Made by a program: the position numbers and the translations under genes | The notes under the pieces: model-generated | What the model saw: only the letters and a program-made list of their open reading frames with translations | Database searches by the model: none | Told to the model about the DNA's origin: nothing | Assembly (NCBI GenBank): GCA_965248855.1 | Contig: CBDFKQ010000026.1 | Span: 1 to 64,000 of the forward strand | Reading direction: 5' to 3' | DNA length: 64,000 bases | Source: CBDFKQ01 sp965248855 | Lineage (GTDB): Bacteria > Bacteroidota > Bacteroidia > Cytophagales > 172606-1 | In this document: positions 16,741 through 25,397 of the stretch, in pieces | How positions within the stretch are numbered: the first letter of the stretch is position 1 | Layout: every line of letters starts with the position of its first letter

Positions 16741-17127
16741 ATGACAATCAATTTAAAAACAGTCGGCATTGTTGTAACCGATATGAGCAAAACACTTTCT
16801 TTTTACAGAACATTAGGCCTTCCCATCCCGGATGGTCTTGACAAAGAATCTAATGTGGATTTCGAAGCACCTAACGGTATAATATTGGGTTTTCTTTCAG
16901 AAGATGTTGCAAAACATGCGGATCCTAACTATCAACGGCCTGTGGGGCAGAACTTGAACCTTCAATTTATGGTCGACACCGCCGGTGAGGTAGATACCAT
17001 CTATTCCCGACTTGTAAATGCAGGTTACGAAGGTTACGCAGAGCCATGGGATGCATTTTGGGGGCAACGGTTTGGCAGGGTTAAAGATCCCGACGGCAGA
17101 ATAGTTAATATCTACGCTCATCTTTAA
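16741..17127 (+). CDS. VOC (glyoxalase/bleomycin-resistance) family protein
   Basis: A 128-residue protein with the paired beta-alpha-beta-beta-beta modules of the VOC superfamily: LKTVGIVVTDMSKTLSFYRTLGL at the N-terminus, NLQFMVDTAGEVDTIYSRLVNAGYEGYAEPWDAFWGQRFGRVKDPDGRIVNIYAHL at the C-terminus. The ending RFGRVKDPDGRIVNIYAH is the family signature. Metal ligands typical of glyoxalase I are not all evident (no His in the first strand), so it may be a binding or resistance protein rather than a lyase. It is the second unit controlled by the Fnr-like box and ends in a terminator. Confidence 0.82.
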   Translation: MTINLKTVGIVVTDMSKTLSFYRTLGLPIPDGLDKESNVDFEAPNGIILGFLSEDVAKHADPNYQRPVGQNLNLQFMVDTAGEVDTIYSRLVNAGYEGYAEPWDAFWGQRFGRVKDPDGRIVNIYAHL

Positions 17128-17130
17128 AAG

Positions 17131-17158
17131 AAAAAGCTGTCTTATGGACAGCTTTTTT
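17131..17158 (+). terminator. Intrinsic terminator after the VOC gene
   Basis: AAAAAGCTGTC and GACAGCTTTTTT pair around a 5-base loop, with the T-run included. Confidence 0.9.
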
Positions 17159-17402
17159 GTTACTGAACAATGTGTTGCAAACTCAAGTCGAATATTTGTC
17201 AGATGGATTCATATTTGCCATCCATTTTTTGACCATTATATTTATTTTAAACAACTCTTTCTATTTTACCGGATCACAGTTATTATAAATATGAATTATA
17301 TAAGGAGTTAACCAATATATTTCATATTTTTTTCGGTGATACTTTTATTATTAGTGTATTTAGCCATAAAATTTTTCAGGAAGGTTTATCATTATATCAT
17401 TA

Positions 17403-18872
17403 TCAGTTTTTCAATAAAATCTTTTTTTCTTCTTTAAAAGAAATAATCCAAAGCCCAAAAAAAGTAATCAAGCCATTTAAAATCAATAATTCAAAGTCGA
17501 ATTTATATCCATACAACCATTTTTCGGAATTTTGATTTAATATGTAGCAAACGGCAGGTGAGAGAATACAAATAAAAGGTACAAATTTATCTCTAACTTG
17601 TCTTTTAGTAAGTAAGCCAAAGCTAAATAAACCTAGTAATGGGCCATAGGTGTATCCTGCTACCTTAAATACAGCATTAACAACACTATCGTTATTTAAA
17701 GTTTTAAAGGCAAGGATGATAATAAAAAGTATAAAAGTGAATCCTAAATGAACCATAAACTTTAAATTTTGTCTTGATTTTTCAGATTTCTTTTCAAAAT
17801 TTAAAAAATCAATACAAAATGCTGTTGTTAATGCTGCAAGTGCGGAATCGGAACTTGCATAGGATGAAGCAGTAATGCCTAATAAAAAAAATACACCTGC
17901 CGCCGTTCCAAAATATTTTAAGGCCAAAGTCGGGTACAAATAATCTCTGTTAGCAGGAATATTAATCCCACTGCTTTCCGCATAAAAATATAATAAAGCA
18001 CCTAAAGAAAGAAAAAGGATATTAACTACAACAAATACTCCTAAAAAAGAAAACATGTTTTTTTTAGCTTCACCAATATTATGGCAACTTAGGTTTTTTT
18101 GCATCATATCCTGGTCAAGGCCTACCATGCATATGACTAAAAAAATACCGGAAAGGAATTTTTTCCAAAAGAAATTCGGACTGTTTACGTCGTCAAAAAA
18201 AAATATTCTCGAATGCCCACCCGTTTTTATTGTTTCAAAAACTTTATTAAAAGAATCAAGTTCAAGTTCATGAGCAATAAAAAAAATACTCATGATAAGC
18301 GCCATTACTAAAAAAATGGTTTGAAAACTATCAGTCCAGATAATGGTTTTTACACCGCCTTTAAATGTATAAATCCATATTAACCCTAAAGTAACCAAGG
18401 TAACAAGCCAAAATGGAACATTTAAAGCCTGAAAAAGAAAAAGATCTAAAACTAAAACAGCTAAAAATAACCTGAATGCTGCGCCAATGGTTCTGGAAAT
18501 TATAAAAGCAATTGAACCGGATTTATAAGACCAAAAACCAAATCTTTTTTCGAGATAAGTATAAATCGAAATTAAATTTAGTTTATAATACAGAGGTAAT
18601 AATATAAGTGCGACAACTAAATAACCTGCTAAGTTTCCTAAAATTACCTGAAAATAAGCAAAACCTGATTTGCCTACGGCACCCGGAACTGAAATAAAAG
18701 TTACTCCCGAAAGAGTTGTACCAATCATGCCGAAAGAAACTAAATACCATGGAGAAGATTTATTGCCCGTAAAAAATGTTTCGGAACCGGCATTTTTTGA
18801 AGTTAAATATGCAATTAATAATAACGCTCCGAAATATGCAATAAGTATTGAAATAACTAAAATTGAAGACAT
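17403..18872 (-). CDS. Sodium:solute symporter (SSS family)
   Basis: A 489-residue integral membrane protein with about 13 hydrophobic helices, the usual number in the family. Recognisable SSS blocks are FGMIGTTLSGVTFISVPGAVGKSGFAYFQVILGNLAGYLVVA (helices 2-3), TYLEKRFGFWSYKSGSIAFIISRTIGAAFRLFLA, GGVKTIIWTDSFQTIFLVMAL and GITASSYASSDSALAALTTAFCIDFL; the last includes the paired Ser residues of the sodium site region. The substrate cannot be told from sequence. It is divergent from the acyltransferase gene and no partner enzyme is adjacent. Confidence 0.9.
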   Translation of the reverse strand: MSSILVISILIAYFGALLLIAYLTSKNAGSETFFTGNKSSPWYLVSFGMIGTTLSGVTFISVPGAVGKSGFAYFQVILGNLAGYLVVALILLPLYYKLNLISIYTYLEKRFGFWSYKSGSIAFIISRTIGAAFRLFLAVLVLDLFLFQALNVPFWLVTLVTLGLIWIYTFKGGVKTIIWTDSFQTIFLVMALIMSIFFIAHELELDSFNKVFETIKTGGHSRIFFFDDVNSPNFFWKKFLSGIFLVICMVGLDQDMMQKNLSCHNIGEAKKNMFSFLGVFVVVNILFLSLGALLYFYAESSGINIPANRDYLYPTLALKYFGTAAGVFFLLGITASSYASSDSALAALTTAFCIDFLNFEKKSEKSRQNLKFMVHLGFTFILFIIILAFKTLNNDSVVNAVFKVAGYTYGPLLGLFSFGLLTKRQVRDKFVPFICILSPAVCYILNQNSEKWLYGYKFDFELLILNGLITFFGLWIISFKEEKKILLKN

Positions 18873-19013
18873 TTATAAATAGATTAATTAATTCAGTATA
18901 GATTTATGATTGCCTAAAATAAAAAAAATAAAATTTAATAGCAGAAAATATTTTTTTGTTTATATCTGCGTATAAAAGCAATATTAAGTGAATTTGATAT
19001 GAGGTAAATAATT

Positions 19014-20117
19014 ATGAGAAATGAGAACATAGACTTTTTGCGTGGAATAGCGGTGTTAATGGTATTATACGCTCATATGCAATTGTCTAAATTAATAAAA
19101 TTCGGATGGGCAGGGGTAGATTTATTTTTTGTTTTAAGCGGCTTTTTGGTAACAGGTTTATTATTTCATGAAATAAAGAAATATGGAAGTATTAATGGAA
19201 AATTATTTTTAATAAGGCGCGGGTTTAAAATTTATCCAAACTATTATTTATTTCTATTAGTAGCAATTGTTTTTGAATTACTTATACCAAATGAAGATCG
19301 ATTTTGGAGAAAATTAATTTATGAAGCTTTTTTTATTCAAAACTACACAGAATTAATCAGACTTCATTGGCATACGTGGTCTTTAAGCGTTGAAGAACAA
19401 TTTTATTTTTTACTTGTTATTATTATTTTAATATTCAGTAAGTTTAAAATGATAGGTAAAGGAAAGCATTATTTTTTTTATTTTTTTTTAATAGTTGCAA
19501 TTGTTTGTTTAACATTTAGAATACTAACAACTTTAAAGTATCCGGTTTATTTAAGTGATATACACACATATCCCACTCATTTAAGAATAGATTCTTTGCT
19601 TTTTGGCTCATTAATAGCATATTATTATAGCTACTATGAAGAGCAGGTTTTATTGTTTTTACAAACTTACTATAAAATTTTGTTGATTGCCTGCCTTTTC
19701 TGCTTATCATTTAGTGTTTTTTTGCCTATCCAAAATAACTTTATGCATACTTTTGGATTGACTTTTCAATACTTAGGTAATGGCATTTTACTTATTTTAA
19801 TGGTAAGCAATCAGCAATTATCAAATATTATAAAAAAAATTACAGGGGATAAAATATATGCATGGGTTGCAAAAATTGGGTTTTATTCCTATTCAATATA
19901 TTTGTGGCATACATTTGTTCAACATTATATTAAAGGCAATATTAATATTTATATAACTCGCATTTTTTTAAATCATTTAAAAGTTGGTGAAGTTTTAGAA
20001 TTTATACTCTATGTTTTCTTTTCTGTCTTCTTCGGAGTAATTATGGGGAAATTAATTGAGATTCCATGTCTTAAGTTACGAGAGATTTATTTTCCCAAAA
20101 GAAGTGAAGCTTTGTGA
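19014..20117 (+). CDS. Membrane acyltransferase (OafA/YrhL type, acyltransferase 3)
   Basis: A 367-residue polytopic protein with about ten helices. The N-terminal NIDFLRGIAVLMVLYAHM, FGWAGVDLFFVLSGFLVTGLL and IRRGFKIYPNYYLFL segments, and the HWHTWSLSVEEQFYFLLVIII block, are diagnostic of acyltransferase family 3. The catalytic His is probably the one in LYAHM. These enzymes transfer acetyl or other acyl groups to sugars of O-antigens, peptidoglycan or macrolides. The gene stands alone between the symporter and murE, so the acceptor is unknown. Confidence 0.9.
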   Translation: MRNENIDFLRGIAVLMVLYAHMQLSKLIKFGWAGVDLFFVLSGFLVTGLLFHEIKKYGSINGKLFLIRRGFKIYPNYYLFLLVAIVFELLIPNEDRFWRKLIYEAFFIQNYTELIRLHWHTWSLSVEEQFYFLLVIIILIFSKFKMIGKGKHYFFYFFLIVAIVCLTFRILTTLKYPVYLSDIHTYPTHLRIDSLLFGSLIAYYYSYYEEQVLLFLQTYYKILLIACLFCLSFSVFLPIQNNFMHTFGLTFQYLGNGILLILMVSNQQLSNIIKKITGDKIYAWVAKIGFYSYSIYLWHTFVQHYIKGNINIYITRIFLNHLKVGEVLEFILYVFFSVFFGVIMGKLIEIPCLKLREIYFPKRSEAL

Positions 20118-20167
20118 TACAAAAAGAATTTAAGTATGCTTTTACCATAAAGAATAAAAAAATAAAA

Positions 20168-20175
20168 TAGCTTTG
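20168..20175 (+). promoter_or_regulatory. Bacteroidota -7 element for murE
   Basis: TAGCTTTG matches TAnnTTTG and lies 23 bases before the GTG start. A T-rich stretch (20139-20143) is the only candidate for the -33 box, at 24 bases. Confidence 0.4.
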
Positions 20176-20198
20176 TAAGAGATATTAATTTTAAACCT

Positions 20199-21644
20199 GT
20201 GCAACTAAAGGATATTCTTTACAAGGCGCCACTGTTATCTACATCGGGAGATACATACATTGAGATATTAGATATTACCGACGATTCAAGAAAAGTTGCC
20301 GAAGGTTGTGTTTTTATAGCAGTAAAGGGACTTCAATCGGATGGACATCAATTTATTGAACAGGCAATTCAGAAAGGAGCAAAATCAATTGTTTGTGAAA
20401 TACTTCCCGGAAAATTAATAAATGAAATAACATATATTCAGGTTGCTGATAGTTCAAAAACACTTGGCATACTTGCTTCAAATTTTTTTGATAATCCTTC
20501 TCAAAAAGTAAAACTGATTGGTGTAACAGGTACTAATGGAAAAACCACAACCGTTACATTACTTTTTAAATTGTTTAGAGCATTAGGTTATAATGTTGGC
20601 TTAATTTCTACGATTCAAAACCAAATCAACGATCAAATCTTTCGTTCTACTCATACCACACCCGATCCTATAGCTTTAAATAAGTTATTAAGTGAGATGG
20701 TTAAAAAAAAATGTCGGTATGTATTTATGGAAGTGAGCTCTCATGCAGTGGTTCAGGAAAGAATTGCAGGATTAAAATTTACCGGAGGGATTTTTACAAA
20801 TATTACTCACGACCATCTTGATTTCCATGGAAATTTCGATAATTATATTAAAGCAAAAAAATCATTTTTTGATCAATTGCCTTCGTCAGCTTTCGCACTT
20901 ACTAATTTGGATGATAAAAGAGGAATGGTAATGCTGCAAAATACAAAAGCATTAAAAAAAACATTTTCACTACAAACCATTGGAGATTTTAAGGGAAAGT
21001 TATTAACCAATACCCTTCATGGATTAGAAATGGATATGGATGGGAGGGAAGTTTGGTTTAAGTTGGTTGGTAATTTTAATGCATACAATCTATTAACAAT
21101 TTACGCGACAGCAATACTGTTAGGCGAAGATAAAGAAAATGTTTTAACACATTTATCAGCTTTAAACCCCGCTCCCGGTCGTTTTGATCAGGTTGTTTCG
21201 AAAAATAAAACCATTGGAATAATAGACTATGCTCACACACCTGATGCGCTTGAAAATGTATTAAAAACCATTCAGGAATTAAAAGAAAATAACCGGGTTA
21301 TAACAGTAGTTGGTTGTGGAGGAAACAGAGATGCCGGCAAACGCCCGATAATGGCCGAAATAGCCAGCAAATATTCCGATACGGTTATTTTAACATCCGA
21401 TAACCCAAGAAACGAAGAACCGGCAGAAATTTTAAACCAAATGTACAAAGGAGTCGGAGTGATCGAAAAGAAAAAAGTGAGTATAATTGAAGACAGAAAA
21501 ACTGCAATTTCAACCGCTGTCAGTCTGGCAAAGCAAGGCGATATTATTTTAATTGCAGGTAAAGGGCACGAAAACTATCAGGAAATTAAAGGAGTTAAAT
21601 ATCCCTTTGATGATAAAATGATTTTACTTGAATTGTTTAAATAG
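20199..21644 (+). CDS. murE: UDP-MurNAc-tripeptide synthetase (meso-DAP adding)
   Basis: A 481-residue Mur ligase that adds meso-diaminopimelate to UDP-MurNAc-L-Ala-D-Glu in the cytoplasm. It starts at GTG; MQLKDILYKAPLLSTSGD is the normal N-terminus. Domain 1 includes DITDDSRKVAEGCVFIAVKG. The ATP loop is GVTGTNGKTTTV (about 108). The carbamylated-Lys region is NLDDKRG, and TSDNPRNEEP (about 405) is the DNPR motif that selects meso-DAP over lysine. GKGHENYQEIKG follows. In most Bacteroidota murE lies inside the dcw cluster next to ftsI and mraY; here it is isolated beside panB. Confidence 0.95.
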   Translation: MQLKDILYKAPLLSTSGDTYIEILDITDDSRKVAEGCVFIAVKGLQSDGHQFIEQAIQKGAKSIVCEILPGKLINEITYIQVADSSKTLGILASNFFDNPSQKVKLIGVTGTNGKTTTVTLLFKLFRALGYNVGLISTIQNQINDQIFRSTHTTPDPIALNKLLSEMVKKKCRYVFMEVSSHAVVQERIAGLKFTGGIFTNITHDHLDFHGNFDNYIKAKKSFFDQLPSSAFALTNLDDKRGMVMLQNTKALKKTFSLQTIGDFKGKLLTNTLHGLEMDMDGREVWFKLVGNFNAYNLLTIYATAILLGEDKENVLTHLSALNPAPGRFDQVVSKNKTIGIIDYAHTPDALENVLKTIQELKENNRVITVVGCGGNRDAGKRPIMAEIASKYSDTVILTSDNPRNEEPAEILNQMYKGVGVIEKKKVSIIEDRKTAISTAVSLAKQGDIILIAGKGHENYQEIKGVKYPFDDKMILLELFK

Positions 21645-21727
21645 ATTAAAGACAAAAGACAATAGACAATAGACAATAGACTCAAGACAAGATACATCTT
21701 TTGTCTATAGTCTTTAATCTTTTGTCC
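21643..21727. terminator. Repeat-rich hairpin between convergent murE and panB
   Basis: AGATTAAAGAC (21643-21653) pairs with GTCTTTAATCT (21710-21720). The left arm is followed by three tandem copies of the heptamer ACAATAG. The structure overlaps the murE stop codon and lies between two convergent genes, so a bidirectional terminator is likely. Confidence 0.6.
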
Positions 21728-21733
21728 AAAAAA

Positions 21734-22549
21734 TTAATAACTCTCTTTCTCATTAGGGAAATCCTTGTCTTTAATATCTTTAATATATTGAGCCACTGCT
21801 GAAATTATAATGGTATGAAGATCGGCATATCTTCTTAAAAATTTTGGATTAAATTCCTTGTTAATTCCAAGCATATCATGCAAAACCAAAACTTGCCCGT
21901 CTAAATCTTTACCCGCACCTATTCCAATAGTGGGAATAGAAATTGTTTCGGTAACTTTTTTGCCCAAACTTGCAGGAATTTTTTCAAGTACTATCCCAAA
22001 GCATCCAAGGTTTGTTAATAATTTGGCATCGTCAACTAATATATTTGCTTCGGCCTCTTCTTTAGCTCTCACCTGATAAGTGCCAAATTTATAAATGGCT
22101 TGAGGTGTCAAACCTAAATGACCCATTACAGGTATTCCGGCACTTAATACTCTTTCTATCGAATCTTTTACCACAGCACCGCCTTCCATTTTTACTGCAT
22201 GTGCACCCGATTCTTTCATTATTTTAATGGCAGAATGTAATGCATCTTTTGGGCTTCCCTGATAAGATCCAAAAGGAATATCTACTACTACTAAAGCTCT
22301 TTTAACACCTCTAACAACTGAGGCAGCATGATAAATCATTTGCTCTAATGTAATAGGAAGCGTTGTTTCATGCCCTGCCATCACATTTGAAGCAGAATCT
22401 CCTACAAGAACAACTTCAATACCTGCTTCATCAATCAATCTGGCCATCGAAAAATCATAAGCGGTAAGCATACTTATTTTCTCACCTTTTATCTTCATTT
22501 CCTGAAGGGTATGAGTAGTAACACGCTTAATTTCAGAATGGATTGACAT
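21734..22549 (-). CDS. panB: 3-methyl-2-oxobutanoate hydroxymethyltransferase
   Basis: A 271-residue TIM-barrel enzyme of pantothenate synthesis, transferring a hydroxymethyl group from methylene-tetrahydrofolate to 2-oxoisovalerate to give ketopantoate. Signatures: GEKISMLTAYDFSMARLIDEAGIEVVLVGDSASNVMAGHETTLPITLEQMIYH, with metal and substrate residues in DSASN; VVVDIPFGSYQ; KMEGG; MGHLGLTPQAIYKFGTYQVRA; and GIGAGKDLDGQVLVLHDMLG. The length is normal. It converges on murE; no other pantothenate genes are nearby. Confidence 0.96.
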   Translation of the reverse strand: MSIHSEIKRVTTHTLQEMKIKGEKISMLTAYDFSMARLIDEAGIEVVLVGDSASNVMAGHETTLPITLEQMIYHAASVVRGVKRALVVVDIPFGSYQGSPKDALHSAIKIMKESGAHAVKMEGGAVVKDSIERVLSAGIPVMGHLGLTPQAIYKFGTYQVRAKEEAEANILVDDAKLLTNLGCFGIVLEKIPASLGKKVTETISIPTIGIGAGKDLDGQVLVLHDMLGINKEFNPKFLRRYADLHTIIISAVAQYIKDIKDKDFPNEKESY

Positions 22550-22846
22550 AATTAAAAACTTAAATTGTAAATTTTTTTAATTGAATGCGAAAAAACCTGT
22601 AAAAATCCGTAATAGCAAATTTTAATTTGTCTGAATTAATATTAATGGATTATAGGATTTCAGGATTTAGTACTTTAAGTTTCATATCGTTTTATCAATA
22701 TCGTTATTTTGATATTTATAATTTTTGCATTTGAAAAATAAAATCATTAATTATAAAATTATAAATCCTCTTTTTCTTCCATTCCTAATCCTAATTCAGC
22801 TCATAATAAATATATTTACAATGCAAAATCGTATTGCCAATAAAAA
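22550..22846. other. AT-rich divergent gap between panB and recG
   Basis: Nearly 300 bases without a gene. A stretch near 22683-22727 (TATCGTTTTATCAATATCG) partly resembles the dispersed motif seen elsewhere but lacks its TATATTCATA end. No promoter of good quality or RNA gene was recognised. Confidence 0.4.
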
Positions 22847-24955
22847 ATGCAGAATTCACAAACCAATTTTTTCGAAACCAAAATTGAATTTTTAAAAGGC
22901 ATCGGTCCTCAAAAAGCTGTAATAATAAATAAGGAATTAAATATTTTTACTTATGGCGATCTCATTCAATATTATCCATTCCGGCATGAGGATAGAAGTC
23001 ATATTTATAAAATAAAAAATTTATCTGAAGAGATGCCTTACATTCAGTTAAAAGGAAAAATTAGTCGTTTTCAACAAATCGGCGAGGGATTTAAAAAAAG
23101 ATTAATTGGTCATTTTTTTGACGGGACAGGAGAGATTGAGTTGGTATGGTTTAACAGAGTAGATTGGATTTTAAAAAACATAAAGGAAAGCAATGAATAT
23201 TTAGTTTTTGGCAAACCTACAGTATTTAATAATCGATTCAGTATTACTCATCCTGATATGGAGGAGTTTTCGCAAGAAGAATTTGAACGATCTTCAGGCC
23301 TGCAACCAATATATAATCTTACCGAAAGAATTAAAAAAAAATATATTGACAGCAAAGTAATAGGCAAAATGATTAGGCAAGTGCTTAACGCCGGAAAATT
23401 AAATTTTAAAGAAACTTTGCCCTCTTCGTTACTTTTAGAACATCATTTAATTGATAAGGCAACAGCCATGCAGGGTATTCATTTTCCAAAAAATATGGAC
23501 GAACTGGAAAAAGTAAAGAAGAGGTTAAAGTTTGAAGAGTTATTTTATATCCAACTTAAATTAATAAAACAAAAAGTTTTCAGGAAAGTTGAATACCACG
23601 GTCAAATATTTAAAATCACGGCCTCACTAACAGATTTCTACAATAATCACCTGCCATTTGACCTGACAAATGCTCAAAAACGCGTGATAAAAGAAATTTA
23701 TAAAGATCTGGTATCGGGTACACAAATGAACAGGTTGCTGCAAGGTGATGTAGGCAGTGGAAAAACGATTGTTGCCTTTATAATTATGCTTATCGCAATA
23801 GATAATGGCGCGCAGGCATGTTTGATGGCACCAACTGAAATTTTAGCTGAGCAGCATTACAATAACCTGAAAGAATACGGAGATAAAATGGGCATTAAAA
23901 TTGGCAAACTTACAGGCTCTACCAAAATAAAAGAGAGAAGAGTAATATTTGAAGAATTACTGAACAGCGATTTAAAAATAATAGTAGGCACGCATGCATT
24001 ACTCGAAGATACTGTACAATTTAAAAATTTAGGTATCTGTGTAATTGATGAACAACACCGATTTGGAGTTGCACAAAGAGCAAAGCTTTGGAATAAAAAT
24101 CCGGAAATATATCCGCATGTTTTAGTAATGACGGCAACACCAATACCCAGGACTTTAGCCATGACTTTATATGGCGACCTTGATGTTTCAATTATTGATG
24201 AATTGCCACCGGGAAGGAAACAAATTAAAACTGTGCATCGCTATGATTCGCATCGCTTACAGGTTTTTGGTTTTTTGAAAGAAGAAATTAAAAAAGGGCG
24301 ACAGATTTATATCGTTTATCCTTTAATTGAAGAGTCTGAAACAAAAGATTGGAAAGATTTGATGGATGGGTATGAAAGCGTAAGCAGGTATTTTAATGAA
24401 TATCAAATCAGTATTGTGCATGGGAAAATGAAAAGCAAGGATAAAGATTTTGAAATGCAACGTTTTATAAAAAATGAAACACAGATAATGGTTGCTACCA
24501 CGGTAATAGAAGTAGGAGTGAATGTACCAAATGCCAGTGTGATGGTGGTAGAAAATGCTGAGAGGTTTGGTTTATCACAATTGCATCAACTCAGAGGGAG
24601 GGTAGGAAGGGGAGCAGATCAATCTTATTGTATTTTAATGAGCAGTTATAAATTAACTACTGAAGGAAAGACTAGGCTGCAAACAATGGTAAAAACGGAT
24701 AATGGTTTTGAAATTGCAGATGTTGATTTACAATTAAGAGGCCCCGGCGACCTTACGGGCATTCAACAAAGCGGGGTATTAGATTTATTAATTGCAGATT
24801 TAGCTAAAGATGGAATGATATTGCAGGAAGCCCGAGAAGCCGCTGAAAAAATACTTTTAGAAGACCCTGATTTAATTTCTCTTCAAAATATTAATATTAA
24901 AAACCACATTCAATCTTTAAAGAAAAACGAAACGAATTGGAGCAGGATAAGTTAA
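22847..24955 (+). CDS. recG: ATP-dependent DNA helicase RecG
   Basis: A 702-residue protein that remodels stalled forks and Holliday junctions. The N-terminal wedge domain begins FLKGIGPQKAVIINKEL and contains YYPFRHEDRS. Helicase motif I is LLQGDVGSGKTIVAF (about 300), followed by MAPTEILAEQHYNNL (Ia), VIDEQHRFGVAQRAKL (II, DEQH), VMTATPIPRTLAMTLYGDLDVSIIDELPPGRK (III and the TRG region), IYIVYPLIEESE, ATTVIEVGVNVPNASVMVVENAERFGLSQLHQLRGRVGRG (V and VI) and the terminal DLQLRGPGDLTGIQQSG. All motifs are intact. Confidence 0.96.
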   Translation: MQNSQTNFFETKIEFLKGIGPQKAVIINKELNIFTYGDLIQYYPFRHEDRSHIYKIKNLSEEMPYIQLKGKISRFQQIGEGFKKRLIGHFFDGTGEIELVWFNRVDWILKNIKESNEYLVFGKPTVFNNRFSITHPDMEEFSQEEFERSSGLQPIYNLTERIKKKYIDSKVIGKMIRQVLNAGKLNFKETLPSSLLLEHHLIDKATAMQGIHFPKNMDELEKVKKRLKFEELFYIQLKLIKQKVFRKVEYHGQIFKITASLTDFYNNHLPFDLTNAQKRVIKEIYKDLVSGTQMNRLLQGDVGSGKTIVAFIIMLIAIDNGAQACLMAPTEILAEQHYNNLKEYGDKMGIKIGKLTGSTKIKERRVIFEELLNSDLKIIVGTHALLEDTVQFKNLGICVIDEQHRFGVAQRAKLWNKNPEIYPHVLVMTATPIPRTLAMTLYGDLDVSIIDELPPGRKQIKTVHRYDSHRLQVFGFLKEEIKKGRQIYIVYPLIEESETKDWKDLMDGYESVSRYFNEYQISIVHGKMKSKDKDFEMQRFIKNETQIMVATTVIEVGVNVPNASVMVVENAERFGLSQLHQLRGRVGRGADQSYCILMSSYKLTTEGKTRLQTMVKTDNGFEIADVDLQLRGPGDLTGIQQSGVLDLLIADLAKDGMILQEAREAAEKILLEDPDLISLQNINIKNHIQSLKKNETNWSRIS

Positions 24956-24995
24956 TTAATTTTTTTTTCGGTTCTTAAAAAAAATTAAAAATGAA

Positions 24996-25086
24996 TGTTT
25001 GGGGCTTGCCTCTGGCCGGGGCTTTACGTTTCAATCTTTTTACTCGTACTCAATAAAAAGGATTTCCACTGCAATCCCTAATCCGA
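24996..25086 (+). repeat. REP-like Bacteroidota intergenic element
   Basis: This block is much richer in GC than its surroundings: GTTTGGGGC, CTCTGGCCGGGGCTTTACG, then a stem of ATCTTTTT and AAAAAGGAT, then CACTGCAATCCCTAATCC. I recognise the same architecture (GGGGCTTT..., a pyrimidine-rich stem, GATTTCCACTGCAATCCCTAA) from other Bacteroidota intergenic regions. It is not coding. The extent is approximate. Confidence 0.5.
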
Positions 25087-25130
25087 AATAAGAATAAATA
25101 AAAAATTAAATAACAAAAAATAAAAATAAA

Positions 25131-25170
25131 TTTTAATTATCGGTTTATCGATATCGGTATATTCATATTT
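25131..25170 (+). repeat. Dispersed intergenic motif, copy 2
   Basis: Core TTTATCGATATCGGTATATT, preceded by TTTTAATTATCGG. An A-rich stretch shared with copy 3 extends left to about 25101. It lies about 230 bases upstream of the first GH74-like gene. The remainder of the 24956-25397 gap holds the REP-like element and otherwise nothing recognisable. Confidence 0.7.
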
Positions 25171-25397
25171 AAAAGCATCTCTAATCAAATATTACATTTA
25201 TTTTAACAACAAGATAAATAACCGCGAAAAAATATATAAGGTTGTATGTAACCAATTTGCATAATATCAGTTAAATAAATTGAAAGATAATCACATTTTT
25301 TTTCTTACTAAGCATCATCTTTCACCGGCGAAAAATAATATTTTTAAACCAATAATATAGATAGGGATTCTATCTATAAAAATCTTTAAACTATCAT

